Assembly: GCF_030463565.1 (NCBI RefSeq)
Contig: NC_134646.1
Coordinates: 14,226,001-14,290,000 of the forward strand
DNA length: 64,000 nt
Direction: 5' to 3'
From: Pelecanus crispus
Lineage: Eukaryota > Chordata > Aves > Pelecaniformes > Pelecanidae
Part shown: positions 12,301-23,139 of the stretch, piece after piece
How the letters are laid out: every line of letters starts with the position of its first letter
Numbering within the stretch: the stretch's first letter is position 1
The notes under the pieces: generated by a model
What the model was told of the DNA's origin: nothing
Seen by the model: only the letters and a program-made list of their open reading frames with translations
The model's database searches: none
Translations under genes and position numbers: made by a program

Positions 12301-15300
12301 TGCCTCTCTCTGCTGCGCAGGCACTGATTTAGGATTATTTGTCCTATTTACTTCCACGTAGCTGAGATCCAGATCCTTGTCTAAGTTTAAATACCAGGCA
12401 AATATTTGAAATGGTTTGTATTTGAGATTACAAAGAAGAGAATTTTTAAGAGCGCCTAATGCTGGCTTGACTGTGCTCCCACTGGACTCAATAGCATTAA
12501 CTTTAGTGGCAACTAAATGAGGCCAGAGCTGATTCTCCTTGAAAACCCCACCAATAGTTCTTTTCCTTTCCAGACTAATGTTCTTTCAAATTTATTCTGC
12601 AGACAAAACTGTGTGGAGTTTTACCCAATATTCCTGACTGCCCTCTGGACTGCAGGATGGTTTTTTAATCAAGGTAAACACTTTTCATTTTCATCTTGGG
12701 CTGAGAAGTTTTATGTAACTTTTTAAAACACTGGAGTTTTATCAGGAGGTAAATGACTGTAGACATCTTTTTCCCTTCTTTTAATTGCATTACCTTAGCA
12801 TAGCCTTCCTAGAAGAATGCTCAGTGACACTGAAATCCCCACTTAGTCATGGCATTTCACATAGCCCCACCAGCTTTCACTTCTCTCTGCAAACCAAAGA
12901 GCCAGTGCATGGCACATTTACCATACATTTGGTGGATTTGCAGCATAAATCACGGAGAAAAGCAGCTCCCAGATGCTTCCCACTAACAATTATTTGCACA
13001 TTACGGGACAGTTCTCACAGGACATCAAGCATGGCTCTCATCCCTGGGGAGGAGGCAGCCTGAAAAGACTCAGGTCAGAGCACTCATGTCTGTGGCTGGA
13101 TGCCTCGCCTGGCTGATGGAGATGGAGCTCAAGCCAGCAAATCTTTGGGTTTTTACATCCCAGATGAGCGACACCACCACTGGGCTATGACTTGTTTGTT
13201 CTGGGGCATAGCACTGAGCACTGAAGCACAGTCATGACAGCAGCATCTCCAGCCATAGATATTGTACTTCAGGTATGCAGCGGGGACTCAGGAGAATCTG
13301 TTATGTTTTCTCAGCCACCTAGCGGGGGGCATTTTTTGGCCAAATGTTCTGAACGCAGACACCGAAGAGCTTTCATACCTCTCAGTCTGTTGGACTTTCC
13401 AAGGTGGGTCTGTGGTGACTCCTAACAGTGCTGGGATGGACTCTCGTAGAGCTAGAACTTGTGATGGAGCCTCATTTTTGCGTTCTGCTTTATTAACCCT
13501 CCCCCAGGTGATGTTTTAGAGCATGGATTCTGTGGGCTGGAGGAAGGATAACTAGCTCACGCCCCCTATACCTCTCCTTCCTGAACAACTAGCTTTCTTC
13601 TCCTTTTTCTATGTTTGCTCCAAAACGGTAATTTTGTTTTGGCGCTCTCTTATAGCCAGAGTCCCATCTCCACTGCAAATCCAAGGTAAATCCAAAGTAG
13701 CACCACTTAAGTCAACAAATTGGATACGAGATAGTACATGTGCTCATAGACAGCCACTTGAATAGAGGAAAATCACAGTTGCTAACCAGCAACACATACA
13801 TGTGCTGTCATATGTAAGAAAAGAAGGATTATGTTAACCTCCTCTTGAAGTAATTTTTTCAGCTGAGCATCTCCCATAGGTATGTTTACACGAGTTAATC
13901 CAGAACACAGTAGAAGCTGTCCTCTGTAATACTCACTCGCACGGTTTGAAGGAACACAAAATTATCCAGCTTAGTCCTGGATAATACGACTGACCTACAC
14001 ACCCTGCTCCATCTATCAAATGGAGGTGACTTTATACTCTTCCCACAGGGAGGTCAGAAAGCTAACTTCACTACAGCTTTCTCTCATGTCCTTGGATAAA
14101 AGCTGCTATATAAATGCAAAGCAGGTTATTAACAACATAAATAAGATTCCCTTTCCAAAACAAACACTCCCCTTTAGCATGAACTGCCATAACAATAGAA
14201 AATGACAGCGCTGGGTCAAGCCACGGTGCTCCAAGCCACTATCCTGTCTCTGGGATAATCACCAAAATGGGGGGGGGGGGGGGCTACAGGTTCCTGTCAG
14301 TTCTTGAGATCTCCTTTTCAGGGAATGCTTTTAGATTTTTTTGGACAGTCCTATGCCCACCCCTACCTGTAAACCCATATCAAGAGTCTCCCGTAGTGAA
14401 TTTTTAAGGATACATATATCTCTTTTGAATCGGTCTTTCCCAAGATAACTTCCCAGGGTATGGGTAGTTATGAAAGTCCCCAGAGCTATACAACTGGAAA
14501 ACTGTCCTGGTTTCAGCTGGGATAGAGTTAATTTTCTTCCTAGTAGCAGGCATAGTGCTGTGGTTTGGATTTAGTATGAAAAGAATGCTGATAACATGCT
14601 GATGTTTTAGTTGTTGCTGAGTACTGCTTATGCTAGTCCAGGACTTTTCAGCTTCCCATGCTCTGCCAGGTACACAAGAAACTGGGAGGGGGCACAGCCA
14701 GGACAGCTGCCTCAAACTGGCCAAAGGGCTGTTCCATACCATATGGCGTCATGCTCAGTATAGAAACTGGGGGGAGTTGGCCGGGGAGCCGCGATTGCTG
14801 CTCAGGGACAGGCTGGGCATCGGTCAGTGGGTGGTGAGCAATTGCATTGTGCATCACTTGCTTTGTATAATATTAATATTATTATTATTATTATTATTAT
14901 TCCCTTCCTTTTCTTGTCCTATTAAACTGTCTTTATCTCAACCCATGAATTTTACTTTTTTTTCCTGACTCTTTCCCCCATCCCACTGGGGAGGGGGAGA
15001 GTGAGCTAACAGCTGTGGGTGTTTAGCTGCCTGCCAGATTAAACCACAACAAAAACATAACTAAAGTGTCTAACTGTCTGTGATGCTCATTTTTTTAGTT
15101 TTCTAACTGTCCCCTCCGTCTCCCACCCCCCCCTTAATCTTTTCTTTCTTAGAATTAGCTTCCTTTCTGGGCGTGTTGTACGTGTTTGCCCGCTACAAGT
15201 ACTTCCATGGTTACGTACAGTCTGTGAAAGGAAGGTAAGGAGTTACCAGCTGAATGCAGGTTAAAAGCTCCAGGCTGTGGTCTGAAGCTGGGCTGAGAGC

Positions 15301-18138
15301 CAAGGACTGGCAGTGAAAAGTGACTATAATTGAATGCAACATGTGTAAAGCGTCAGCAAGAGGTCTGAAGCGGAAACCCTCAGGGAAGAGGGCTGGCTGT
15401 TACAGTAGAAGCCTAGGTTAAGATGCGCACGTGCTACAGGTCACGAGAGAGAAAAGGTTTGATGCTCACCTTGTGGGTGCCTGCTTCGTACGGAGCACAG
15501 TGGCAACCAGACTCGGAGAGGTCTGAAACCAGACCTCCTGACCATGGTTTTGCAGCTCAGGACTGCTGTAGGATGGGAGACTGCTCGGGTGAGGCTTGCA
15601 CAGTGCCTGCCTGTCTGCTATTTTCATTTTTCCTCAGTTTGTCCCATTAAGACCTTTACTCTAGCCACACAAAATGCACTAAAAGAAGCAAGCAAATCTG
15701 GCTTTGTAGGCTGATGAACTTTCACCAGACAGATAAGAGAACACAGCTTCAGATGCGCGTACGTTAACGAATGTTAAGTGCAGAGCATCTTGTAACATGA
15801 ATTCTGCCTCCACAAACATGCACGCTGGCAAAACACGCCTCCACTATAAACACTCAAACACACAGTTTGTTTCTTGTTTCCCTGAAGCCACTGCACTACC
15901 TTCTGGGTCCTGACCTAAGGCTCCTCTTCCGGCACACATGCCAGTCATAAAAAGAAAATAGCCTGATATACGCTTGTCGTAAAAGACTTGGGATGTATAT
16001 TTCTAGAGGAAGAAACAAAACAATCAGGCTATTTAGTAGTGAATAATCCTGCAGCAGCAAAAGACTGTACTACAGGGCTATTTTCCATAGCTTCTATACT
16101 GATATTACCATTCTCCTTCACACTACAGTCCCCGCCAGCCCTTTACCCTCTTTGGAAGAGCTGTTGCTTAAGAGAAGGGAGAGGCTACGCATTCCACAGA
16201 AAATACATGGAGATAATTTTGTATTTCCCAGTAAGAGATGCAATAATTCAAATGATGCAATGAACACCAACCAGAAGACTAGCAACTATTAAGGAAGTTT
16301 GGGGAGCAAAACCGTGTAAACAAATGAACAAGCGGAGCATAACAGGCTTTTCTTTAATCAACAAACTAAAAAGTCCTTTGTTCAAGAAATCTCTCCCACG
16401 CTTTACTTCAGTACCCTTAGACCAATAGATTCAGCCTCTCAAGGAAGCCTAAGAACAGTGGCTGGCTTCACTATTAGGCAGAGCGTTACTCTCCGGCGAG
16501 GCCCTCATTTCCTTGCATTGCCCAGAGGGTGCCGAGAGGCTGCCCGGCAGCCCCAGGAGATGGCTTTGCTCACAAGGCCCGGCTGGTGCTAAGCGCTTCA
16601 GCTAGCAACAGGTCAGCACAAGTCAGGCACGCAGAACCCGGCCCCAAAACATACCACAAGCCTCCAGCAGCCCCAGTAGCGAGAAGGTGATTAGTCTTCA
16701 CACCAATTCGCAGCCGTAATCACTGACTACAGCCGTGCTAGTTACAAAGACAAACCTGGTCCGCGTGCTCAAAGAGCTGGTTACGACACACACTTGTGCA
16801 CTTGACAACATGAATTGCAGTTCTGATTTGCCAAGGCTGGATTTTTTTAAGAACACAACAGGAACATGCACCTTCTGCTTGGTTTCTGTGCTGGAGAGGC
16901 CTTTGCAAGTGAGCTGTATCCTCTACCTTTCCCTCCAGCTGACTCTGACAGATTCTTAAAGGGCTAAGCTAAAGACTTCTCATGCTCTCCTGAAACTGAG
17001 GAGATCTCATACTTCACCATTTTGAAATCTGTATCTAGACGTGGCACGCCTGGAAAGGCTACTTACACCAAGTCTTTAGGCACCAGTTTGATTCTCGGGC
17101 TCCCCGCACCCCCAGCGGTGCCCGAGCACCTAACCTCTTCAGCTTCTGTGGCTGTGGGGTTAGCTGGCTATAAATCGGAGGCTGACAAGCTCCTCAGACC
17201 TCTCTCCGATGCTAACGCGACGGGCTTCTCCAAAGAGACCTTTTGTTGCTTGCTTTGCCGGCAGAGGCCAACCCAGCAGCAACTCCCAGAATGGCTGTCA
17301 GACCAGCGTCTGCACCAAGGCCACGGAGAACGGCCCCAGGAGAGCGGGCATGGAGGGCAAGCTCCCTGCTCACGTGCCCAAAAAGCCAGCTCTGTGCTTC
17401 AGAGCTGAAGGGCTCTCCCAGACTCTTCTGTGGCAGCTTTCCATTTTGTGCAAATAAAGTAGCCTGACCTTCTCCCGTCCCCAGCAAGTGCCCTAATGGC
17501 TGATTTTTTTAGGATCAACACTCCTCCTTTCCGGTCCAAAAATCCATCTCCAAGTCAAAGCGATAACCAGCAGCAGACCTCCCAGCTCAGTGGAGAGTAC
17601 CTGACCACAGATGCGGGTGTAAGGGACCCGCACGCCTCTCCCTCAGCCCCAGAGGCTGCTCTCCCACACGCCTGCACCTGCAGTTGCAGCGAGGTGCGCA
17701 AGCTTGCCTGAGGCTTTAGCTGCAGGTCTTCATGTCACGGGATGAGGTTGCTCCACCCTGGAGCAACTTACTAACTTCCACATGACTATTTAGAAACACT
17801 GGGGGAGAGTTTTCCCATAGGAATCTCTCCTCTCCCTAGCAAAAGTCATGTATGGGAATGGTTTATTCCCGAAACACCCCAAGGCAGCGTTGCAGCAGTG
17901 ATGCTTTCTGATTCTACACACTTCTTAACTGGTGTGGACAAGCAGGTTCACTGTAAACACACCATGTACAGCTTGTAACAGTATTTTTCTGCTTTCGACT
18001 TCTAGGTTAACAGGGTTTTATTTGAATTTGATAGTTCTGATTTGCTTGATAACCCTGGGTACAGCTGGGATTGTTAACAGCTTTCTGGATGAATACCTGG
18101 ACTTCAGCATTATGAAGAAACTACGTAAATTGTTCTGA
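6287..18138 (+). CDS. MGST2: Microsomal glutathione S-transferase 2 (complete, 5 coding exons)
   Basis: This is a MAPEG-family integral membrane enzyme of the ER and nuclear envelope. It conjugates glutathione and can make leukotriene C4 from LTA4. The coding exons are 6287-6344, 11330-11429, 12603-12673, 15153-15234 and 18006-18138, all with GT-AG junctions and intact phase. Together they encode 147 residues, the same length as human MGST2 as I recall it. The ATG sits in a good context (GGAGCATGG). Four hydrophobic helices are visible. The FLAP/GST2/LTC4S signature reads [15 protein letters not shown] (about residues 42-56), with FDRT where the family usually has FERV. Positions corresponding to LTC4S glutathione and catalytic residues are kept: Arg51, Asn55, Glu58, Tyr93, Tyr97 and Arg104. 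The Arg104 codon is split across the exon 4/5 junction. The gene runs toward MAML3. The identification is from remembered family sequence and is strong. Confidence 0.97.
6345..11329 (+). other. MGST2: MGST2 intron 1
   Basis: The intron is about 5 kb, bounded by GTAAGA and a TTGCTTACAG acceptor. I see no exon, RNA gene or clear mobile element inside. It holds only AT-rich unique-looking DNA with short A or T runs. Confidence 0.85.
11330..11429 (+). CDS. MGST2: MGST2 coding exon 2
   Basis: It encodes residues 20-53 (from Cys20 through the start of Gln53), the loop after helix 1 and most of the MAPEG signature, including Arg51. The acceptor is TTGCTTACAG and the donor GTAAGT. The exon is 100 bases and its phase matches both neighbours. 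Confidence 0.96.
11430..12602 (+). other. MGST2: MGST2 intron 2
   Basis: The intron is 1.17 kb, from a GTAAGT donor to a TTTATTCTGCAG acceptor. Nothing beyond ordinary intronic sequence is visible. Confidence 0.85.
12603..12673 (+). CDS. MGST2: MGST2 coding exon 3
   Basis: The 71-base exon encodes Gln54-Gln76 with the NCVEFYPIF motif, which carries Asn55 and Glu58, and the core of helix 2 ending in FFNQ. The donor is CAAG|GTAAAC. It is the most recognisable part of the gene. Confidence 0.97.
14269..14283 (+). repeat. Homopolymer G(15)
   Basis: An uninterrupted run of 15 G residues in MGST2 intron 3. Such tracts mutate in length easily, can form G-quadruplexes, and often cause base-count errors in assemblies. 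Confidence 0.9.
14503..15051 (+). mobile_element. Solo LTR of an avian endogenous retrovirus
   Basis: The 549-bp element begins TGTCCTGG, ends CCACAACA, and is flanked by the perfect 5-bp target duplication AAAAC (14498-14502 and 15052-15056). The sequence is familiar as an abundant avian LTR; I cannot assign a family name with certainty. Inside are a degenerate TATA box (TATAGAAA, 14759-14766), an (ATT)n tract around 14870-14900 and an ATTAAA polyadenylation signal at 14921-14926. There is no internal viral coding region, so this is the product of LTR-LTR recombination. It lies in the same orientation as MGST2, 101 bp before exon 4. Confidence 0.93.
15153..15234 (+). CDS. MGST2: MGST2 coding exon 4
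   Basis: The 82-base exon encodes residues 77-103 and two bases of Arg104, covering helix 3 and the ARYKYFHGY motif with Tyr93 and Tyr97. The acceptor is TTTCTTTCTTAG and the donor AG|GTAAGG. An endogenous LTR ends 101 bp upstream. Confidence 0.96.
15235..18005 (+). other. MGST2: MGST2 intron 4
   Basis: The intron is 2.77 kb, from GTAAGG to a TTCGACTTCTAG acceptor. It contains a more GC-rich interval (about 16.5-17.7 kb) with overlapping chance open frames of 60-130 codons and no family resemblance. No mobile element is recognised. Confidence 0.8.
18006..18138 (+). CDS. MGST2: MGST2 coding exon 5 (C-terminal)
   Basis: It completes Arg104 and encodes LTGFY...NSFLDEYLD...KKLRKLF before the TGA at 18136-18138. 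This is helix 4 plus a basic tail, as in mammalian MGST2. The exon is 133 bases including the stop codon. Confidence 0.97.
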
Positions 18139-18245
18139 AGACTGTTTTTTTAAAAAAAAATAAACAAATAACGTGGTTGCTTTCCCTGAAGACCAAAAAT
18201 GTTATCAGCTGCATGTGAATAAAGCATCAGAGCTCTTCACTAACA
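18139..18245 (+). terminator. MGST2: MGST2 3'UTR with polyadenylation signals
   Basis: Two AATAAA hexamers follow the stop codon, at 18159-18164 (inside an A-rich run) and 18218-18223. The second has a more usual context, so cleavage near 18240 is likely. The 3'UTR would be only about 100 bases. The exact end is inferred. Confidence 0.7.
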
Positions 18246-21200
18246 GCCTGTTGCAGTGTAAACTGCATGTTTTTCCTGAGCTGCTTACGCTTTCTCCCTT
18301 CCCTATAATCTTGAAAAAGAGTCAGTAAGACAGAATGCGATGTCACATCTGCATTTGCAATTAAATATTCTGTTTTCCCGTATGGTATTGTAAACCCTAA
18401 GCAAATTACGTAAAACTAAACCCATTAATTCACTAAATAATTCAGTTGCAACTGGCACTGCAAGCATCAGCCCGTCTTACCCAACATCCTTCAGCTTTGC
18501 CAACGCCTCTGTAGTCTTCCTTCACTCCTCTTCGCTTCCCCCAGCAGTGCCATCCATTCTGCACAAATGTAAAAACACGCTTCAATGCACTATGCTGCTG
18601 CGAGGGCCCACATTTTCCAAGTACATGCAATCCCACCGCAGGAAGCTGTTTAAGCATTTGGCCCTACGTTTCTGTGAGGGCCTTTGGATTTTATACGCAC
18701 GTTTACAGCTCAATGCACACTCAAACACTCTTCTCGTAGAAGCGAGGCCCTGCGGCAGGCAGACCCCGGCCCTCACACAAAGCCTCTCAAAGACAGGCCG
18801 TACCCACAGCGCGCACTCGCGAGAGGGAGAGCCAGCCCAGACAAAAAGGCGGCACAGATGCTCCTCTAACAGTTGGGTCCACTGCATTGTCCCCGCCGAG
18901 GCACAGATGGCTGGGGTGTGGGGAAGACCAGACAAACGTCCCAGCATGGCCGCAGCTCTGGGAATCATAAAATGACGATGGAAAGCAAACTGACTAGGAA
19001 AACAGTGTTCTGCTAAAAGAGGGGGAAAGTCATGGCTTAGCACCAGCAGCTCAAAGTGTGCCGATAGTCAATTTAAACTATATGGAAGAACAGAGAAGCG
19101 AGGCCGTGCCTGACTATTTTGGTAGCTCCCGATAATTCAAATTATGTAGGCAATGCTGAATATACTCGTGCTAGCTAGAGCCAGCAAGCAGAAATTTTCC
19201 TTATCATGCCTCGGAAGACATGATTTGGCCAAAATACCACACGTTTATATAATGAACGTGCTTACGGTCTTTCTAAAAGTGTACTCAGGTTGATAACCTG
19301 AGCACAAAATAATTGAGCGTTGGATCAGGTTCATAATAAACTTTCATGTGAAAAAGCTGGACACATTGCACGCGCAGAAGTTAGCTTGTGATGAAAAGGC
19401 ACAACTTAGTGCCTGCAGGTGGCAAAGGCCGAAACAGCATTTGAAACAATGAAATGGAGCAAGTGCAAAGGTGCAAGACGTGGGGCCAATAAGGGCTGCC
19501 GAGGGGAAAAGGTTTGCCATCACGATGGCAAACAGGCTGGAGCTGACACAGCTGCGGAAAGGGCAGCTCCCTGGCACTTCCCTCTGGGAGAAAGTACAGC
19601 AGGACCAGATGTAACAGCCACAGAAATCAGCGGGAATTCTTCCACTAACTTTCCTTCGATGGGCTCAAAGACAGACAGTCCACCTACCCTCCTGCCAGCG
19701 ATGCTTCAGTCAGTCACGGGCAGCAGGCAGTGCTGCCACCAAAAGAAAAACCGAGGCAAAGGTCCAAACTATGTAACAGGCTTGAAATACACACTAGGGG
19801 AGGCCCGGAGGTCGCTCACTGGGGTCAAAGAGGTCTTTGCCTCTGAAATTATCCCATTCCAAGCTTACCTGTTGTAGTGGTCTGGCCTGTTCATAAATAG
19901 CTTCCCATATCACATCTACTCCACAGAAAGGAGTAAACTGCGGTCGCACAGGGACAATTTCACGTGCCAAAAAACACGGGTGTGAGGCTGCAAAGCATCA
20001 TCCAGCACCAGAGTGCTGGGGATGAACATGAGCCTAACACGTCAGGAGCTGCAGCAGCTAACGAGAGGGCAGAAGCAGGCCTAGAGCTGGGGATGCCACC
20101 TGCCTTCTGCCTCACCGCCTTTTCCCCAGTTAGCCAGGACAGAATGTCTGTGACGGAAAAGTGTTAAAGACTGACTCATCTACCACTGAAAACAAAATAC
20201 ACCTATGACAGATGGATGCTGTCAGTGTCGGTGTTTAGTTTAACACAAGAGCCACACTGTCTCCTGCCTGCTGATTGAGGAGTCGCTATCGGGGCTGCAC
20301 GTTCAGCATACGCTGCGAGTCGATCCTCCACCAGCACGTGCTGAGGAGCAGCTCTGGCAAGCTGCTCTGATCTGGGCCAGTCTCCCTCTTCGTGCCCCAT
20401 TAGCCACGCTTGGAATGGCCAAGGCCTGACATGGAGAGAAGGGGAACCTCACCTTAAAGGTCGTACGTGGAGCCAAGCCACGCTGACATCCCCAACAGCG
20501 AGCGGTGCAAACAGACGTCCAGTGGCCGATCCCCCACCACTCCCCAGGAGGCTGGAAGCACGGAGAAATCGGTGTCGAGCCCCGAAGGCTACACGGCGTG
20601 TTTATCTTGAACAGGTCATATAAAGTCAACAGGTCTACGTGTGCTTTCCAAACGCCTTCTGGCAACACAACTCTTACGCTGTAGCAGTGGTAGGTGATAG
20701 GGAACTACTCTAAGCGTGCATCTCCATGCTTCCCCAGTTTCCCCATCTCTTCTTTGCAACTTCTACATCCAACCCCGCATCCAACCCCTTCTTCCACCCC
20801 ACCTCGCCTCCCCAGATCTCAGCCACAGGACTCCTACATCCTGGGCTCTCCATCTTCTGTCCTCCCCGGAAAGCACTTCCCTACTCCTACTTTTGCTCCC
20901 TACATGGAATAAACGCAAAAGTTTGGAGCTACCACCTGTAATGAGCCCAGTGATGGACCAGCTCCCCTGTAGCAGCTGCTTGAGCGCAGACCTCGCCTCA
21001 GAGCGCAGGCAGCTGTGGAGGCTCACCGTGCTCTGAGGTCGGGGCACCGTGACCCCAAAGCAAGGCAGACACCCGAGGAAGCCCCCCCCGCCTGGCAGCT
21101 CATCACGGCAACCCGGGGCTCCGCTGCCGCAGGGGGAGCGGCTCCGGTGTGCCTGGCGGGCCTGGCCGGGGTGCAGGGGGTTTACTGCCTGCGGAACGAG

Positions 21201-21411
21201 GCCGGGGCAAGAGGGGCGGCCTGGCACCGGCTGTACCCCGCCTGCGACGCCCCAGCTCCGGCCGGGCGAGGTCAGCGCCGCAGGGTGCGGTGAGGCAGCC
21301 ACGCAGAAACCCCGGGGCCCTAGCCAGGCCAGCCTGAAGCTGGCTGCCCTTTCCCCCCCGGAAAATCACCCACCGAGGTGCAGGAGTGGGGCAAGAGATG
21401 ATCCTATAAAC
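18246..21411. other. Intergenic gap between convergent MGST2 and MAML3
   Basis: The gap is about 3.2 kb with no coding exon that I can support. Open frames of 140-180 codons overlap on both strands at 18.5-19.0 kb and 20.7-21.3 kb, without splice or homology support. A pyrimidine-rich tract lies at about 20.72-20.90 kb, followed by the GC-rich block listed separately. Confidence 0.65.
21010..21345. promoter_or_regulatory. GC/CpG-rich block just beyond the MAML3 3' end
   Basis: About 330 bases are strongly GC-rich with many CG dinucleotides, unlike the AT-rich DNA that starts about 80 bases to the right. It lies immediately past the inferred MAML3 cleavage site. It may be a small CpG island, either an orphan promoter or a terminator-associated element, or simply a GC-rich patch. 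No exon is evident. Confidence 0.4.
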
Positions 21412-21441
21412 CAGCCTGGTATATGACTCAGATAACCATCT

Positions 21442-21447
21442 TTTATT
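21442..21447 (-). terminator. MAML3: Distal MAML3 polyadenylation signal
   Basis: AATAAA on the minus strand (TTTATT on the plus strand), at the far edge of the AU-rich UTR and just before composition turns GC-rich. It is the most distal plausible signal before the gap to MGST2. Confidence 0.55.
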
Positions 21448-21743
21448 TGGGTTTTTGTTTTGTTTTGTTTTTTTTGTTTTGGGTTTTTTTTTTCTTTAAA
21501 AGTGGTATGTTAACATCAGGTCTTTTTCTACATTTTCAGAGCTCTGTACAGGTCTTAAAAGGAAATAAGCAATGCTTAGTGTACAAAGTAAAACCAGAAA
21601 ACTAGAAAAATCTGAATAAAATGGAGCAAGTTGCTGTAAGGGATACAGTACAAATTAGTAAATAGACGTCATCTGAAGTGCAATACCACTGCAGTAAGGA
21701 TGAGTTAAGGAATGAAATAAAAATACTCTATTTTAAACAAACA

Positions 21744-21778
21744 GTATATATATATATTTTTATATGTATATATTTTAC
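21744..21778. repeat. AT microsatellite
   Basis: An imperfect (TA)n run with short T interruptions in the distal MAML3 3'UTR. It is part of an AU-rich tail. Confidence 0.8.
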
Positions 21779-22198
21779 AGATAGTAGACCCAGTGATATC
21801 TGTAGAATTGTAAAAACATATTTACAAATAACTTTTTTTTTTTTAACATTACATATACATCAGCACCATAGTAAGAAAGAAAAAAAAAAAACAACCCCAA
21901 ATCTATTAAAATCTACCTCTCTAGTACTTGGTCCCAGTACGGAGTATTTGGAGGAAGCTTTACAAAGACAACAGAGACTCAGTCTTCATCACCATTTATT
22001 CACCAAAGCCCGTATCTCCCTGATGTGCACGGATTCGCACTCGGCCACCGCGCGGTGGTCGTGTGTTTCTAAACCCTCAGTTCCCAGCTCTGCGTCGGCA
22101 GGCAACCCCCCGTCACTCGCACCCGAAAAAGGGACGCTGTGCCGTCCCAACCCCGCGCAGCCGGCTCACTGCCTCCTCGTCCTGACGCGCCTCTGCCG

Positions 22199-22274
22199 TA
22201 CGAGGCAGGACAGGTATGTGCCACGCCAGCTCGTCCTACGGGGCAGGACAGGTATGTGCCACGCCAGCTCGTCG
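22199..22274. repeat. 38-bp tandem duplication
   Basis: Two adjacent copies (22199-22236 and 22237-22274) match at 36 of 38 positions by my alignment. Each contains GGCAGGACAGGTATGTGCC. The duplication lies in the MAML3 3'UTR. The near identity suggests a recent event or conversion between copies. Confidence 0.9.
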
Positions 22275-22991
22275 CTCCCTCACCCCGACACAGACACACA
22301 GACATGCCCGATGCCCTTGTCCCTTCAGGCTACCATTTCTCTCATTGTTTCCTATCCCTTCCGTTCAGGCTGGCCCGACCAAGAGCCACTTACCCACAAG
22401 ACGGACTGAAAAATTGTGCTGGTGCTCTCTTTCGCTGGATTAGGGCCCAACCCGGCTCCTGCTGAAGCAGCGGACAGGCAAACCCCTATCATCTTCAGCA
22501 GGAACTGGAATAGGCCCTTGCGCTGTATTTTAAAAAGGAGTTAGCTAAAAGAGATGTAACTAAAGCATTTTTTAAAAATTTAGCAGTCAGGGCAAGCTGG
22601 ATTGACAGCTCACCTTGACCAGCTAGTCCATGTTAAAAATGCAGCTTGTCCTGCCTACATTACAGCATTTAAAACAGATACTTCCCCTCGTCTAGGTAAG
22701 CCCTGCAAGGGAACCGTAACGGAGTGCTGAGATGGTTCCAGGCCCATTTGGCTCCCACTCCTTAATGCGGTGCCTATCTCTGCTCCATAGGGAAAGGCAA
22801 GACTTCAAAATGCAAGGTGCCGAGCCCCCCAGCTCCCGTGGGCTTCAGCAGCTGAGCACCTGGCATCGCCGGGCCCAAGAGCAGCGCACAAGGAGGTGAT
22901 CGGTAGCTGGGCAGTTGGTACTGGTAGTTGCACATTAGAGACGCTTTCTCTACGGAGCACGCCTTATGGCTCACAGAGGCCAGCATTAGGC

Positions 22992-23139
22992 CAGAGGTCC
23001 CCAAACTTTTTGGACCGTGGATCACGTTAACATTTTTTATGCACCACTGATAAGCAGCTCTCAGCTGAAAACACAAGAAAGGTGATAGGTTTTGGAGGAC
23101 AGCTTACCTCAGCCTCAGGCTGCAGCTTGGGAACCGCTG
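22992..23139. mobile_element. hAT-type miniature inverted-repeat transposon (about 148 bp)
   Basis: The left end CAGAGGTCCCCAAAC and the inverted right end CAGCGGTTCCCAAGC match at 12 of 15 positions, the CAGNGGTYCCCAA pattern of hAT (Charlie-like) termini. Flanking octamers CATTAGGC (22984-22991) and CTTTAGAC (23140-23147) agree at 6 of 8 positions, as expected for an old 8-bp hAT target duplication. There is no coding capacity. It lies inside the MAML3 3'UTR. Confidence 0.7.

Larger units (their letters stand above)
12674..15152 (+). other. MGST2: MGST2 intron 3
   Basis: The intron is 2.48 kb. It contains a 15-base G run (14269-14283) and a complete sense-oriented solo LTR (14503-15051), both listed separately. 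The acceptor tract before exon 4 is C/T rich and unbroken. The first 1.6 kb shows no other feature. Confidence 0.85.

Noticed and set aside
18547-19043. 142- and 153-codon frames on opposite strands between the two genes
   Set aside because: They are mutual shadows in GC-enriched intergenic DNA with no similarity that I recognise. A gene between MGST2 and MAML3 is not expected from synteny.
21678-22409. 243-codon open frame on the plus strand
   Set aside because: It lies antisense to the MAML3 3'UTR, spans the AT microsatellite and the 38-bp tandem duplication, has no recognisable domain and no splice context. It is best read as a chance frame in skewed composition.
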